Source: Rhodospirillales bacterium (GTDB lineage: Bacteria > Pseudomonadota > Alphaproteobacteria > Rhodospirillales > Defluviicoccaceae). From it: DNA of 42,693 nt. The position numbers and the translations under genes were made by a program. The DNA lies in NCBI GenBank assembly GCA_016712595.1, contig JADJQT010000005.1:1-42693 (forward strand), read 5' to 3'. A model generated the notes under the pieces. The model was not told the origin of the DNA, searched no databases, and was given only the letters and a program-made list of their open reading frames with translations. Shown here piece after piece: positions 9,018 to 16,438 of the stretch; within the stretch, counting starts at the first letter, position 1; the number at the start of each line of letters is the position of its first letter.

Positions 9018-9628
9018 AACGTGTTCCTTTTATTATTTGTATGAAATACAGTGTATAAAGATGGGGCGATAATGTGTGGAGTTGCTAATATAAACGTTAT
9101 AGATAGGAACTGACCTAAGATAACAGCGAATCCGCGTCCCACCCCTTGTTCTGGTAATTGCGTATATCCGGCCAACTTCGTTACGAGAGCGCTAATAATA
9201 TAAAAACACAGAAGCACAGCAAACACGCTCGTTCTTACATCTTTCCATTTTTTACGCGCCTCTGTTTTTTGTTCTTCTTGTTCTATGCGTTGTTCTATTG
9301 CCCGGTACGCTGGCATAATGTTCGCCAGCGCGCTGATAAGGCAAATAGCGAGCGCCGGGAAGAATATACCGTTATTCACGAGATAAAAGGAACGCGCCTG
9401 TGCCAGTGCTTCCGGGTTATGCGCGTAGTATGCTGCCACCCGCGGGAAAATCGGCAAATCCGCTAAGAACGGTGCGAAATAGTTGGCCACGCCATCGAAA
9501 GACACTCCCAGCACCAACCCCAATATGTAATGCACGACAAGCAGCGCCCATACACCAAGCATCATGCGGCCTATACAGAGATTATACTTGGCGAGATGCG
9601 AAAACATATCTTTTTGTAATGGTGCCAT
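9014..9628 (-). CDS. four-helix membrane protein upstream of the RTX gene
   Basis: The 204-residue protein has four clear hydrophobic segments, at about residues 18-42, 85-108, 133-155 and 164-190. A charged EQRIEQEEQKTEARKKW segment lies between the second and third. I do not recognise a named family. Its stop overlaps the start of the RTX gene (ATGA), so the two are translated together and are probably functionally linked. An immunity protein, a membrane partner or an export helper for the RTX product are the obvious guesses; none is shown by the sequence. The region is AT-richer than the plasmid backbone. Another possible start is the in-frame ATG at codon 8. Confidence 0.75.
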   Translation of the reverse strand: MAPLQKDMFSHLAKYNLCIGRMMLGVWALLVVHYILGLVLGVSFDGVANYFAPFLADLPIFPRVAAYYAHNPEALAQARSFYLVNNGIFFPALAICLISALANIMPAYRAIEQRIEQEEQKTEARKKWKDVRTSVFAVLLCFYIISALVTKLAGYTQLPEQGVGRGFAVILGQFLSITFILATPHIIAPSLYTVFHTNNKRNTL

Positions 9629-9664
9629 ACAAATATTTACGTCGTACGGATAATGCTACACATC

Positions 9665-9693
9665 GTCATAAATTAATATATATCTATTCGCAA
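9665..9693 (-). promoter_or_regulatory. possible promoter of the membrane protein-RTX operon
   Basis: On the minus strand TTGCGA (9693-9688) and TATGAC (9670-9665) are separated by 17 bp in a very AT-rich stretch about 40 bp upstream of the ATG at 9628. The -10 match is only four of six. It is the best candidate in a 150-bp gap that otherwise shows no gene. Confidence 0.3.
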
Positions 9694-9781
9694 CATAAAA
9701 GTTGTGATAATACATGCCGCACACAGCCAGAACACGAAAGCATACTCTTATTTAGTCGTTCTCTGACACGAGTTCCTGTGT

Positions 9782-10022
9782 TTACCACAGGCCGTGCTCG
9801 CGGAAGACAAGGTCGAGGCCCTCCAGCACAAAGTCGTGCATCTTGCGGTCATGCGTGTAGGCGAGTTCTTTGAGCTGGCGATAGACCGGCTTGGGCAGGT
9901 AGGCGGTATAGCGCACCGTCTCCGGCCCGCCAGGCGCAACCGGTGCGGCGGCAGCGGGCGTCTGGGGGCTCGGCCCCCTCCCCTTCCTCGCTCGCCAATG
10001 CGGCCGACCGCGTCCTACGCGG
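9782..10022 (-). pseudogene. decayed tandem duplicate of the adjacent ParA-partner gene
   Basis: The minus strand encodes ETVRYTAYLPKPVYRQLKEL and then HDRKMHDFVLEGLDLVF, nearly identical to the C-terminal half of the intact gene at 10095-10394, ending HGLW and TAA at 9784-9782. The homologous N-terminus (TRSAALASEEGEG) is in a different frame, so a frameshift lies between them. Where the intact gene has its ATG and lysines this copy has a TAG directly before PRRT. Loss of the start codon and the frameshift mark it as a pseudogene. It arose by a local tandem duplication of roughly 300 bp. Confidence 0.75.
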
Positions 10023-10070
10023 CTAATGGGTGCGGTTAAAACCGGTAGGCCGCTATACCATTACACCGTT

Positions 10071-10096
10071 AAACCAGCATACCGGTACGCTGGTTT
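10071..10096. promoter_or_regulatory. palindrome at the 3' end of the partition operon
   Basis: AAACCAGC (10071-10078) and GCTGGTTT (10089-10096) flank ATACCGGTAC. The right arm overlaps the stop codon of the small partition gene. No T-run follows on the minus strand, so it is more like a protein-binding site than a terminator. It contains the ATACCGGTA core shared with the repeats near 11090-11200. The neighbouring stretch 10035-10060 also holds CCGGTA and CTATACCATT motifs. Confidence 0.5.
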
Positions 10097-10394
10097 ACTC
10101 GTCCTGCGCGGTCAGGTCGTGGATGGAACGCAGGCCGTGTTCTTGGAAGACGAGGTCTAAACCTTCCAGCACGAAGTCGTGCATCTTGCGGTCATGCGTG
10201 TAGGCGAGTTCCTTGAGTTGGCGGTACACCGGCTTGGGCAGGTAGGCCGTATAGCGCACGGTCTCCAGCCCGCTCGGTGCGAGAGCAGCGGCTTCCGGCG
10301 TCGCGGCGGCTGCGCCGCCGGGCGCTTGGGGCTCCGTCCCCTCCCCTTCCCTCGCCAGTGCTGCGGAGAGCGTCCTACGCGGCTTTTTTACCAT
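10095..10394 (-). CDS. small DNA-binding-type partner of ParA (putative centromere-binding protein)
   Basis: The 99-residue product has a disordered, Ala/Pro/Glu-rich first half (residues 1-45). A C-terminal domain follows, beginning ETVRYTAYLPKPVYRQLKEL and continuing HDRKMHDFVLEGLDLVF. A beta strand followed by two helices in this order fits a ribbon-helix-helix fold. Its ATG lies inside the 3' end of parA (20-bp overlap), a typical layout for a ParA/ParB-like pair. The short palindromic repeats on both sides of the operon would be natural binding sites; that is inference. A decayed duplicate lies immediately downstream. Confidence 0.65.
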   Translation of the reverse strand: MVKKPRRTLSAALAREGEGTEPQAPGGAAAATPEAAALAPSGLETVRYTAYLPKPVYRQLKELAYTHDRKMHDFVLEGLDLVFQEHGLRSIHDLTAQDE

Positions 10395-11016
10395 TGCCTA
10401 CCTTCCGCATGGTCTTCTCGATCCACTGCCAGAGTTCTCGCACCTCTTCGGCGGCCTTGCCGCCGGGGTCGTACTCGGTAACGCCAAGCCCCGCCCCTTG
10501 CGAGTCCTGATGGTCGTTGCGCTGCCCGATGCAGGTCGTGGCGACCAGGCCCAGCATGGAGAGCGCGGTCTTCGCCTCATGCACCCGGAAGCTCTTGGGC
10601 GGCGTCTGCGTCAGCACAAACGCGGCGGGCGTACCGACCCGATCGACATTCGCGATGGTCGGACGGATCGCCTTGAGGTCGCCCGGCGTCGGGCGGCACG
10701 GGATGAGGCAGAAGTCGGACAGTGTGATCGCCTTGCTGTTGGCGGGATCGTCCTTGCCCGGCGTGTCGATGAAGACGTAATCGAAGCCGAGCTTCTCCAG
10801 GCCAGCAAGCGCCTCCTCCAGCTTCGGTAGCTCGACGGTATCCACCTCCGGCTCTTCCGCCTCGCGGTCGGCGTACCAGTCCCTGAGCGAGGCCTGTCGG
10901 TCGAGATCGAGCATGAAGACCTTGCGCCCCGCTTCCCGCGCGGCGACGCCAAGGGAGAAGCAGAGCGTCGTCTTCCCCGACCCTCCCTTCTGACTGACGA
11001 ATGAAATCACGCGCAT
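10375..11016 (-). CDS. parA: ParA-family partition ATPase
   Basis: The product of 213 residues begins MRVISFVSQKGGSGKTT, a deviant Walker A motif (KGGSGKT, residues 10-16) characteristic of ParA/MinD ATPases. VFMLDLDRQ and YVFIDTPG follow as the A' and B motifs. I chose the ATG at 11016 because GGGAG lies about 6-7 bases upstream and the protein then starts at the first beta strand. A longer reading frame reaches 11061 but adds a tail unlike the family. This is a short ParA without an N-terminal HTH, as in type Ib systems, which usually pair with a small ribbon-helix-helix protein, here the overlapping downstream gene. It would drive plasmid segregation. Confidence 0.9.
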   Translation of the reverse strand: MRVISFVSQKGGSGKTTLCFSLGVAAREAGRKVFMLDLDRQASLRDWYADREAEEPEVDTVELPKLEEALAGLEKLGFDYVFIDTPGKDDPANSKAITLSDFCLIPCRPTPGDLKAIRPTIANVDRVGTPAAFVLTQTPPKSFRVHEAKTALSMLGLVATTCIGQRNDHQDSQGAGLGVTEYDPGGKAAEEVRELWQWIEKTMRKVGNGKKAA

Positions 11017-11044
11017 GCATCGCTCCCGGCTGCTGGTTCTTAAA

Positions 11045-11303
11045 TCCAGCCGTACCATCATACCATTGCACCGGTAAAGCAGTAGAAGGGTAAACCGCTA
11101 TACCGCTATCGCGGTTTACCGGTGCTGCGGCATGCGCGACACACCAGAGGGAACCTGTACCGCTATACCATTTTAATGGTTTACCAGTATACCGGTATAG
11201 CGTTACGCTGTCATACAGGTAGGGTATCTCCCTCGGGTGCGCAGCAATGGTACAGCGTTATGCCGTTTTCCCGGTATACAGGTATACAGGTCTACCGGCT
11301 TGC
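11045..11303. promoter_or_regulatory. cluster of palindromic TACCGSTATA-type repeats (candidate parS/operator)
   Basis: This divergent region between parA and the VirD4-like gene is packed with related short repeats. GTAAACCGC (11090-11098) pairs with GCGGTTTAC (11111-11119). CGCTATACC (11161-11169) pairs with GGTATAGCG (11194-11202). ACCATTTTAATGGT (11168-11181) and ATACCGGTAT (11189-11198) are perfect palindromes inside the second pair. More half-sites such as GTATACAGG run in tandem near 11275-11290. Such an array upstream of parA is where type Ib partition sites and operators lie. Confidence 0.6.
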
Positions 11304-11314
11304 CGGCCGCTGCG

Positions 11315-12505
11315 ATGACGGGCGGCCTTATCCTGGGGCGTAGCTGCGCCGGTCGGCAGCGGCCCGGCTTTCTGAGCGACGCGGAGGAGGGCGGTGATGC
11401 GCTCGTCACCTACGCAGGCGACGCGCATCTGCTGACCATCGCGCCGACCGGGGCAGGGAAGGGGGTCGGCTGCGTGATACCCAACGCGCTGCTCTATCCC
11501 GGCCCGCTGATTGTCTTTGACCCCAAGGGCGAGGTGTATGCCGTGACCAAGCGGCGGCGCGAAGAGCTCGGCCAGAAGGTCGTGCTGCTCGATGTGTTCG
11601 GCACCACCGGTCAGCCCGCCGATGCGCTGAACCCGCTTGACCTTGCCGGGCTGATTGATCCGGGTCGCCCGGAAGACGCAGCGGCGAGCCTGGCGACGCT
11701 GCTGACCGGCGGCCAGCTCTCTCACAAAGACCCGTTTTGGGACATTACCGCGCAGGCCTTCATTACCGGCCTGCTCACTTGGCTGCTGACGGATTGCCCA
11801 CCCGAGGAGCGCTGCTTCAGCCGCCTCTACGATCTGTTCTCCGATAGCGATCTCGCCTACCGACTCTCCGGCATGCTCGACAGCGGGGAGATACGCCACC
11901 CGGCGGCAATCGCGGAGATTGCAGCGTTCCTGAACCACCCGGAGCGGGAGACGCGCCCCAGCGTCCAATCCACGGCGCGCCAGCACCTGCCGCTGTTTGG
12001 CTCAGGCGTAGTGCGCACCGCGACCGACCGCACCAGCTTCGATCTGGGTGACCTGGTCGAAGGGCGACCGCTCAGCCTGTTCATCGTCGTACCGCCAAAC
12101 AAGCTGGTATCGCACCGTCCGCTACTGCGGCTATGGCTGGGTACGCTGATCCTCGCGTTGGCAGCGCGCACCCGGCTGCCCGCGCAACGCACTCTCATGC
12201 TGATGGACGAGGCGGCGCAGCTTGAAGCCACCTATGGCGGCGAAGCGATGGTGCTGGTGGACAATGCCGGGGTGGTGCAGCTTTTTGCCGCGCGCAATGG
12301 CCGGATGGCCGAGGCTTACGCGCGGCTGCTGGGGGATGTCTCGCCGGAAGGGGTAATGGCGCTCGGACGCGACGAACAGCTTCTGCTGCTCGAAGGCGGT
12401 CGTTCCTTTCGCTCACGGCGGATCAACTACCTGCATGACCCGCTTTGCGCGGGGCTTTTCGATCCGCATCCGGGCCGTCCCCCGCAGGAGGCGGTGTTGG
12501 AGTGA
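11315..12505 (+). CDS. short VirD4/TraG-like coupling ATPase without membrane anchor
   Basis: The 396-residue product has Walker A APTGAGKG (residues 43-50), the FDPKGE motif that follows it in VirD4/TraG proteins, and Walker B LMLMDEA near residue 292. The sequence SVQSTARQHLPLF is typical of the family. Usual coupling proteins have 550-700 residues with two N-terminal membrane helices; this one begins directly before the ATPase domain and lacks them. An in-frame ATG at 11237 exists, but those 26 codons are made of intergenic repeats, so 11315 is preferred although no clear Shine-Dalgarno sequence precedes it. It reads divergently from parA. A second coupling-type ATPase lies at 17808-19412. 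It may be a soluble remnant or a dedicated substrate adaptor. Confidence 0.8.
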   Translation: MTGGLILGRSCAGRQRPGFLSDAEEGGDALVTYAGDAHLLTIAPTGAGKGVGCVIPNALLYPGPLIVFDPKGEVYAVTKRRREELGQKVVLLDVFGTTGQPADALNPLDLAGLIDPGRPEDAAASLATLLTGGQLSHKDPFWDITAQAFITGLLTWLLTDCPPEERCFSRLYDLFSDSDLAYRLSGMLDSGEIRHPAAIAEIAAFLNHPERETRPSVQSTARQHLPLFGSGVVRTATDRTSFDLGDLVEGRPLSLFIVVPPNKLVSHRPLLRLWLGTLILALAARTRLPAQRTLMLMDEAAQLEATYGGEAMVLVDNAGVVQLFAARNGRMAEAYARLLGDVSPEGVMALGRDEQLLLLEGGRSFRSRRINYLHDPLCAGLFDPHPGRPPQEAVLE

Positions 12506-12607
12506 AGGGGGATAGGGGATTCATCGGGGATGTGGGGAGGTTTCATCTCCCGCGCGGCAACGCCGCGCCCCGGCTCCGATTCCTTTGAGAGGAGGGGAGG
12601 GGAGACG

Positions 12608-12641
12608 ATACCATTATACTAGTATACCAGTATAATGGTAT
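12608..12641. promoter_or_regulatory. 13-bp perfect inverted repeat downstream of the VirD4-like gene
   Basis: ATACCATTATACT (12608-12620) and its exact complement (12629-12641) flank AGTATACC. The core is related to the repeats near parA (ACCATT, AGTATACC). It lies between two convergent genes. No T-run follows either side, so a protein-binding site is favoured over a terminator. Confidence 0.55.
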
Positions 12642-12662
12642 GCTGCTGTACCGGCCTGCGAT

Positions 12663-14030
12663 CTACCCCGCGCTCGCCATTCTCCTGGCCAGATACGCGG
12701 CGAGGCCGCGCAGCACGATCCCGGTGCCGAGCCGCCGCGCGATCATCTCCGAGAGAGAGGTGACGAGGCCGATCACGGCCCCGGCGAGGGCGGCGGCCCA
12801 GCCGGTGATGACGGTGGCGACGTGGGTGCTGAGCCTGCCGACGCGAAACACCGTCTTCAGCCGTTTCCCGGCGATCTCGATCACCTCACCGGCCTGCTTG
12901 CCCATGACGCGCGACACGCGCGCGAACAGCGTGAGCTCCTCGACGTCATCGGCGTGGCGCAGGGCCATGAGCACGGCCCTGCTGCCGCCGGTGTCGTAAA
13001 TGGTGCCTACCTCGGTAGCCACCCGGCGCAGCTCCGGGAGACTCTCGCGGCGGATCACCCGCGCGGCACCGGCGGCGGAGGGATTGCGCACCACGGTCTT
13101 CGCCGCGCCCATATCCACCGTCTCGGCGACCAGTCGCCGCAGCCGCCGCACCAACGAAACGCTCACCCGCCGCAGGCGGGCGGCGCTTTTGAGGATGGCC
13201 GCGCCGGTATTGAGCACCTGACTGGGGTCGATCACGGTAACGGCCAGGCCGAAGATCGAGAGGCCAAGCAGGTATTCATCGTAAGACTTTCCTTCGAGCC
13301 AGGCCCCGCCCTGGTTCCAGATGTCGCGGATGTCACCGAAGCCGGAGAAATCTGCCACGCCTGCGCCGATTAAGCTCGCCGTACTCTCCACCTTGCCGCT
13401 CCAGGCTCCCTCCAGGGCATCCTCCCCGTCCCTGCGCAGCGTTGCCCAGAGCCCCGTGGCGTCCTCCAGCCGCCGCGCGGTATCCGGCTTCAGGGAGAAG
13501 CCGATACGCCGGGCGACATTGGCGTAGATTTCAGCGCGGGCGATGTCGTCCTCGGCGAGGGCTTGCAGGATGATGGAATCATAGTCGAGCGTGGCGGTCG
13601 CTATCGCCAGTTGCACCAGGATGGCGTCCTTGAACTCAGCGTCACTCTTCGGCAATTGCAGTTCGGCGGCATAAAAAAGCGTATCGGCGTGACGCACGAT
13701 ACCGCCGAGCGAGGTGACGAACAGCCCTGCGGAGAAGAGAAACAGCGCGACGCGCACCGCACGGTAGAGGGGATGGCGTCGTCCGTCCGCCGGGCAGGGA
13801 GCAGGGGCTGCGAGAGGGGAAGGGGAGGACGGAACGCTTGCAGCGCTCGTCGCCGCGCCTTTGCGCTGCCTCAAGGCGCGAATGCTATAAAAAGCGGCAG
13901 CGCCGACGGCGGCGAAGCCTGCTGCCCAGAGCAGCGGCGGCGTGATCTGTGCCCGCCACGCGGGGCGGGACTGCAAAATACTGCCAACCGCTGCCATGAG
14001 CGCCCAACTCAGAATTGTGCCCCAGTTCAT
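12663..14030 (-). CDS. multi-pass membrane protein of unknown function
   Basis: The 455-residue product has hydrophobic segments at about residues 5-20, 30-50, 88-112 and 245-265, and a final pair near 405-440. A long soluble, helical and acidic middle part lies between them (YDSIILQALAEDDIARAEIYANVARRIGF). No catalytic motif is recognised. GGAG lies about 10 bases before the ATG. It reads convergently to the VirD4-like gene and divergently from the small secreted protein gene at 14142. Sitting among transfer and replication genes, it could be part of the transfer machinery, but that is only positional. An Arg-rich C-terminal end (MIARRLGTG) suggests a cytoplasmic tail. Confidence 0.7.
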   Translation of the reverse strand: MNWGTILSWALMAAVGSILQSRPAWRAQITPPLLWAAGFAAVGAAAFYSIRALRQRKGAATSAASVPSSPSPLAAPAPCPADGRRHPLYRAVRVALFLFSAGLFVTSLGGIVRHADTLFYAAELQLPKSDAEFKDAILVQLAIATATLDYDSIILQALAEDDIARAEIYANVARRIGFSLKPDTARRLEDATGLWATLRRDGEDALEGAWSGKVESTASLIGAGVADFSGFGDIRDIWNQGGAWLEGKSYDEYLLGLSIFGLAVTVIDPSQVLNTGAAILKSAARLRRVSVSLVRRLRRLVAETVDMGAAKTVVRNPSAAGAARVIRRESLPELRRVATEVGTIYDTGGSRAVLMALRHADDVEELTLFARVSRVMGKQAGEVIEIAGKRLKTVFRVGRLSTHVATVITGWAAALAGAVIGLVTSLSEMIARRLGTGIVLRGLAAYLARRMASAG

Positions 14031-14141
14031 GGCCTGCTGCTCCGGCAGGCATTACTTTTGCTTCTCATCTTCTTGCCTACGCCTGACTGCGCGGGGCACA
14101 CCGCCCCGCCAGGTGAGGCCTTGCAAAGGAGGAACCAGGAG

Positions 14142-14555
14142 ATGAGGCGAAGTAGTCGGCCGCGACAGGGCAATATCACGCGGCGCGGCATGAAGGCTGT
14201 AGCGTGTGTTTTGCTTAGTGGCAGTATGCTGGTCGGCAGTATCGCGCCTTCCGCTGCGGAAGCGCCCCGCCTACTGACCCCGGCGATCCCGAATGCTCCC
14301 GCGCCTTCTTATGCCGAACCGGAGCGTTCGACGGATAACTCCGTCTTATTGGGAATTGGCCTCGCGGCGGCGGGGGTGATCGGTTGCGCTCTCTTGGGCT
14401 GTTTTAGCGGCGATGATGAACCAGCTAGCGCAAACAGCGGAAGCAACTACCGCCGTGACGACAGCCCGCAAAGCGGCGGCAGGGAGGAGGATGCGGAACC
14501 TGACACCTCGATTGGCTGCTTCTGGGGAGACCAGAAATACGGCACCTGCCACTAG
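14142..14555 (+). CDS. small secreted or membrane-anchored protein
   Basis: This 137-residue reading frame is preceded by AAGGAGG at 14126-14132, nine bases before its ATG, which fixes the start. After a basic leader it has a hydrophobic stretch (MKAVACVLLSGSMLVGSIAPSAAEA) that looks like a signal peptide with an AXA-type site. A second hydrophobic segment follows (SVLLGIGLAAAGVIGCALLGC). The C-terminal half is polar and acidic and ends with two cysteines (SIGCFWGDQKYGTCH). No family is recognised. The frame is open for another 190 codons upstream, but that part is antisense to the membrane-protein gene and lacks a start signal. Confidence 0.65.
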   Translation: MRRSSRPRQGNITRRGMKAVACVLLSGSMLVGSIAPSAAEAPRLLTPAIPNAPAPSYAEPERSTDNSVLLGIGLAAAGVIGCALLGCFSGDDEPASANSGSNYRRDDSPQSGGREEDAEPDTSIGCFWGDQKYGTCH

Positions 14556-14664
14556 CCCGGAATGGTCGCGGATGCGACGCATTATCAACCGACATCCCTT
14601 TGGAGAGACGTAAGCCTGACATCCCTTCGGAGCCGACACCTTCCGGTGACCGCCGGGCGGGTGG

Positions 14665-14876
14665 CCTGTCAAGGCCGTAAGCCGCCGGAGGCGGTGCGTC
14701 CCTTTTGAGGGACGCAGCCTTGACAGGGCGCACGATCCGGTCGGTATCCTTTTCTTCGGCTAAGAAGGATAAGTTGTGCCGCCCTAAAGGGCGGCACACA
14801 TTTGGCTGGGCGGGCCGAAGGCCCGGCTCCGCGCGCCAGCGGAGACTAAAGATAAACTTGCCGCTGTTAAGCGGCG
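14665..14876. other. dense cluster of perfect hairpins upstream of oriV
   Basis: About 210 bp hold at least six inverted repeats in a row. They are CCTGTCAAGGC/GCCTTGACAGG (14665-14675 and 14717-14727), CGTCCCT-TTTG-AGGGACG (14697-14714, nested in the first), an 11-bp stem with a two-base loop at 14775-14798, CGGGCC-GAA-GGCCCG (14811-14825), CTCCGC/GCGGAG (14827-14844) and GCCGCT-GTTA-AGCGGC (14860-14875). There is no coding frame. Such clusters occur in single-strand initiation sites, structured RNAs or transfer origins. The first may also end transcription of the secreted-protein gene. Confidence 0.6.
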
Positions 14877-14910
14877 CCGTGTGCCGAGCGTAGCGAGGCT
14901 TCTCGGGGTG

Positions 14911-15347
14911 ATGTTATAGATGTGGATAACGTGCGGTGGTGTTCTTTTGTTCTAAATGTTCTATGTTCGGGCGCAAAAATGCGCGTTAGTTCAATGAGTT
15001 GCGCGCCTAACTATAACAAATCGGGATGACTTCGCTAACATCCTGGGTGCGAATCCTAACGTCTTGGGATGGCAAAACTAACTTTTTGGGAGGGCTCGCA
15101 CGGGCGCGCATTCCGCCCTGTGAACCCTAACTTTTTGGGTGGGGGCTAGGTCTCCCGCACCTGCGTCCCACAACATCTTGAGATATTCGTATCTTCTCAG
15201 CGGGTTGCGGAGGCTCGCAGCGGCCCACTGATGCGCGGGCCGGAGACCAACTCTAACATTTTGGGTGGGGTAGTGCAGGGTAGCGGCGTGACCTGCGGTT
15301 TCCGGTTGCACGAATCGCGCGGCGATGTATAACAGAAACTATAACTT
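14911..15347 (+). other. oriV: putative origin of replication (oriV): DnaA box, AT-rich stretch, iterons
   Basis: TGTGGATAA at 14921-14929 is an exact DnaA box (complement TTATCCACA). It is followed by an AT-rich stretch with repeated GTTCT/TGTTC units at 14941-14970. Five iteron-like repeats with consensus CTAACNTYYTGGGWGGG start at 15035, 15056, 15078, 15127 and 15253. The first three are 21 and 22 bp apart, two helical turns, as in plasmid iterons. The Rep_3-type initiator gene begins directly downstream. This layout matches iteron plasmids, where Rep binds the repeats to open the origin and to limit copy number. Confidence 0.75.
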
Positions 15348-15367
15348 TTGTTATTCATTCATGTTAT
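15329..15367 (+). promoter_or_regulatory. nested palindrome over the rep start (likely Rep operator)
   Basis: ATAAC-TTTT-GTTAT (15341-15354) is centred at 15347.5. An outer ATAAC/GTTAT pair (15329-15333 and 15363-15367) is centred at 15348. The outer right arm covers the ATG of rep. Another TATAAC half-site is at 15012. Rep dimers of iteron plasmids commonly repress their own gene through an inverted repeat of this kind. Confidence 0.45.
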
Positions 15368-16373
15368 GGAACGCGCCGTAGCCTACCGCACGCTGGAAGC
15401 CAAACCGACGGAAAGCTCGATCATCAAGCCAGGGGAACTGGTTGATCTGGTCGAGATGACGCCGCTCACCCTGAACGACCGTCGCATCTATAACCAGCTT
15501 CTCGCCCATGCCTGGGATCGCATCCAGGAACCCGGCGAGCATGTGATCGCCAAACGCGATCTGCGGGGCAGTCACAACGCCAATGACCGGGTGGGGGATT
15601 CGATTGAGCGCCTGATGGCGGCGATTGTGAAGGTGCGGGTGGTGCGCGACGGCGAACGCGCGGTCGAGCGCGTCCAGCTTCTGGGCAGCAATACCGAGCA
15701 CGAATCGCCCGACGGCATGCTGCGCTACGAGTTCCCGGCGCGGCTGCGCGAAATCATCAAGGAAAGCACGATTTTCGCGCGTCTCCAGAAGGAGGTGATG
15801 TTCGCGCTGTCGAGCAAATACGCGCTCGCGCTCTACGAGATGGTACAAAAGCGCGGCAACATGACGATGAAAAGCCATGAGGATTTCGAGATAGGCGAAT
15901 TCCGCGAGCTGCTCGGCGTGCCGCGCGGCAAGTTGCCGATGTGGGGCAATCTGCATCAGCGGGCGCTGGCTCCGGCGATCAAGGAAGTGAACGCGCTGTC
16001 GGATTTCACCGTCGAGATCGATCCCCTGAAATCAGGTCGCAAAGTCAGCGGTGTGCGCCTGCGCTGGGTACGCAAGGAGCAGGAGGAAGTCAGCGGCGTC
16101 ATGGCGGAGTTGAATCGTCCCAAGGTCGGGCGCAAGGCGCGCATCGACGGCACGGTCGAGGATGTCTCTTTCGGGGGGAAGAGGGAGGGCAGCGGACTGC
16201 TCCGCACCGCGACCTACGAAGAGGCGCGCCGTCTCTTCCCCGGCTACGACATCTACTTCGTCGAGGAGGAGTGGCGCTCCTGGATGGCGGGGAAGGAGGA
16301 ACTGCCGCAGAATCTGGATCGGGCCTTCCTCGGTTTCTTCGCCGGTTACACCGAACGCCATCCGCTGCATTGA
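15366..16373 (+). CDS. repA: replication initiator, Rep_3/RepB family
   Basis: The product of 335 residues starts MERAVAYRTLEAKP. An earlier in-frame TTG at 15348 is less likely because it lies inside the operator palindrome. LTLNDRRIYNQLLAHAW begins the first winged-helix domain, and SSKYALALYEMVQKRGN, then FRELLGVPRGKLPMWGNLHQRALAPAIKEVN, forms the second; the latter is the strongest signature of Rep_3 initiators. It would bind the iterons just upstream as a monomer and its own operator as a dimer. A C-terminal extension of about 100 residues (EARRLFPGYDIYFVEEEW) is common in the larger members. No Shine-Dalgarno sequence is evident. Confidence 0.92.
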   Translation: MERAVAYRTLEAKPTESSIIKPGELVDLVEMTPLTLNDRRIYNQLLAHAWDRIQEPGEHVIAKRDLRGSHNANDRVGDSIERLMAAIVKVRVVRDGERAVERVQLLGSNTEHESPDGMLRYEFPARLREIIKESTIFARLQKEVMFALSSKYALALYEMVQKRGNMTMKSHEDFEIGEFRELLGVPRGKLPMWGNLHQRALAPAIKEVNALSDFTVEIDPLKSGRKVSGVRLRWVRKEQEEVSGVMAELNRPKVGRKARIDGTVEDVSFGGKREGSGLLRTATYEEARRLFPGYDIYFVEEEWRSWMAGKEELPQNLDRAFLGFFAGYTERHPLH

Positions 16374-16412
16374 CAGCAATGCATGCATAATGTTATACTC
16401 AGTGCATGCACT
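16370..16412 (+). promoter_or_regulatory. promoter and double operator of the FitAB-like module
   Basis: TTGACA (16370-16375) and TATACT (16394-16399) with an 18-bp spacer form a strong sigma-70 type promoter. Two palindromes flank the -10: ATGCATGCAT (16379-16388) and AGTGCATGCACT (16401-16412), with centres 23 bp apart. This is the expected operator layout for a ribbon-helix-helix antitoxin or its complex with the toxin. The -35 hexamer overlaps the rep stop codon. Confidence 0.65.
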
Positions 16413-16438
16413 TAGACACTCTGCATAGTGGCAGCCCG

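Noticed and set aside
13563..14141. N-terminal extension of the small secreted protein
   Set aside because: This part is antisense to a membrane-protein gene and lacks a start signal. A strong ribosome binding site supports the ATG at 14142.
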